From positions 186,001 to 250,000 of the forward strand of contig JAURVB010014910.1 of the NCBI GenBank assembly GCA_033002965.1: a stretch of 64,000 nt of DNA, in the 5' to 3' direction. Each line of letters begins with the position of its first letter. The stretch's first letter is position 1. This document shows positions 62,601 to 64,000 of the stretch, in pieces. This stretch comes from Piper betle (lineage: Eukaryota; Streptophyta; Magnoliopsida; Piperales; Piperaceae). Position numbers and translations under genes: made by a program. The notes under the pieces were generated by a model, which did not search any database, was not told the DNA's origin, and worked only from the letters and a program-made list of their open reading frames with translations.

Positions 62601-63861
62601 AATCAGGTCTATGGTGTGGAGTCACAATGAGAACTGGATGGTCTCTGGTGATGATGGGGGGTCAATCAAGTAGGCTAATTAGCCTTTGGCTTCATTTTGA
62701 TGTTTTGTGTTTGTAAATGACATAATGCTTTTGTAAATTGTTAATGTGTCCAATTCACTGTTGGGCTATGGAACAGGTACTGGCAAACTAACATGAATAA
62801 TGTTAAGAATAAACCAGGTCACAAGGAATCTGTTCGTGATTTGAGGTGTGTTTCTCTTATATTTCGTAGAATCTAAGTTAAGAACATGCTGCACTTTATT
62901 GCTTCACTATATCCTCTCCTACAGCTTTTCAAGGACGGACTTGAAATTCTGCTCTTGCTCAGATGATTCAACAATTAAAGTATGGGACTTTGCTCTGTTC
63001 CAGGAAGAGAGATCATTATCTGGTAATTACTCGCCAGGGAATATTACCTGGACTAAAAAACACTCAATTAACTCATAAGTTTATGTATATTTTTCTATCT
63101 TTTCGTTTGTTAATATATCTGATTACCAGTATGTTCTTTTTGTTGATACGTAGTATATAGTTTGTTGTTTATTTTTTTACTGGGGTGTGCTGCTAATAAA
63201 TGTTTCTCTTTAGAATTTTCTGGGTGAATTAAGGGGTTTTCATGTATGATTTATGCTTAGACAGGTCACTGTTGGGATGTCAAAAGCGTTGATTGGCATC
63301 CAGCAAAATCATTGTTAGCGTCAGGTATAAGTTCTTTTCTTCATCCTGTCAAGTACTCTAAGCACATGGCTGTTCTGTGTGCTTATAGTTTTGTGATGAT
63401 TCTCTGTATCTAGGTGGAAAGGACAGCCTTGTGAAGTTGTGGGACGCAAAATCTGGAAAAGAACTCTGTTCATTGTAAGCGTGCAGTTCTTTAACTCAAC
63501 CTCACGTTTACGCTTTCTCTCCTGCTGCTCCTCTCAGTTTTATATCTAGCCTGTTTGACTTCTTAAAATTTAATTTGGAACTCTTGCTGCAGGCATGGTC
63601 ATAAAACCACTGTGCTGTGTGTCAAATGGAATCAAAATGGGAATTGGTTATTGACTGCCGGAAAAGATCAAATCATCAAGGTTAGACTTTTTTATTATGA
63701 TCTACACTATTTTTGGCCAGTTCATGCTGTTTAAGTGAGATAAGCTTTTGTGGATGTCTTTTCAGTTTGCACTTATTTTTGACTTGTTTGTTTTTAGCTT
63801 TATGATGTCCGAGCTATGAAGGAGCTTGAATCATTTCGTGGTCATCAGAAAGATGTGACTG
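59625..63861 (+). CDS. FY: FY, WD40 subunit of the mRNA cleavage/polyadenylation complex (5' part; continues beyond the window)
   Basis: Plant homologue of Pfs2/WDR33, a nuclear CPSF component that recognises polyadenylation signals and, in Arabidopsis, works with FCA in flowering control. Exons: 59625-59766, 60529-60623 (or from 60532), 61097-61165, 61370-61474, 62417-62512, 62587-62669, 62777-62845, 62925-63022, 63265-63324, 63414-63474, 63593-63680, 63798-63861. All introns are GT-AG and phases join cleanly, giving about 343 residues of roughly 650. The N-terminus is Pro/Gln-rich. The conserved pre-WD block includes [31 protein letters not shown] and [13 protein letters not shown] repeats then follow: [89 protein letters not shown], and the start of a sixth. 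The missing 3' half would hold the last repeats and the Pro-rich tail that binds FCA. The exon 5 acceptor is the less usual AAG. No disabling change was seen. Confidence 0.95.
59798..60310 (+). repeat. Degenerate tandem repeats in FY intron 1
   Basis: The phrase AAACAAAGAGGCAATCTTTGC recurs in variant form near 59801, 59870, 60011 and 60143. Each is followed by TGTGGTGTAATT..., TTTTTGCTGCCYTGGTG and GGTGATATGAATGAAATATT-like segments. Spacing is about 75, 140 and 132 nt. Minus-strand open frames here are shadows of this repeat. Confidence 0.6.
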
Positions 63862-64000
63862 GTAGCGCATCTTTTTGTTTCAAAAGCTCCTATATTCTTT
63901 TGTGGAATTAATGGTGTTATCTTAAAACGTAACTAACAGTATGTTGGCACATAAGTGCTTAACTATTTTTTCATCGATATATATTCCAATACCCCTTTCA

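Noticed and set aside
1..64000. CRISPR arrays, bacterial operons, rRNA or tRNA genes
   Set aside because: No spaced direct repeats, ribosome-binding sites or recognisable RNA gene structure; spliced genes show the DNA is plant nuclear. tRNAs could not be excluded by eye.

Overview
The window is nuclear DNA of a flowering plant. It is AT-rich and gene-poor, with GT-AG introns, three plant gene families and dense transposon remnants. The sequence does not settle which angiosperm lineage it comes from. No bacterial, organellar or viral genes were seen.

Layout: 1-24 kb is repeat territory. It holds an LTR-like unit (236-3095), a hAT-like element (4467-5319), a solo LTR with an exact 5-bp target duplication (5451-7376), several MITEs, and a second hAT-like element (20226-23708) that was itself hit by a solo LTR (20648-23218, duplication GGGGC). 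An ABCB-type transporter closest to Arabidopsis ABCB2/PGP2 occupies 25.0-31.5 kb in 12 exons. AT-rich spacer follows (31.7-42.0 kb), with a GC-rich foldback element at 35.47-35.98 kb. An R2R3-MYB gene of the suberin-associated group lies at 42.2-43.6 kb. A cluster of four minus-strand LTR-like pieces fills 48.45-57.11 kb. The 5' half of FY, the WD40 subunit of the mRNA 3'-end processing complex, starts at 59.6 kb and runs off the right end.

The three genes are all on the + strand but are not functionally linked: membrane transport, transcription control and RNA 3'-end processing.

Most notable points: (1) the ABCB2 model is perfect in all 12 exons except for one missing base in exon 7, which would truncate the protein in the first nucleotide-binding domain; (2) six pieces of one 2.6-3.1 kb TG...CA repeat family carry no gag or pol but share a gene-like layout (GC-rich open segment, splice-like signals, two hairpins, TATA box); (3) two unrelated terminal-inverted-repeat families carry strand-asymmetric G/C-rich cores with G-quadruplex potential.
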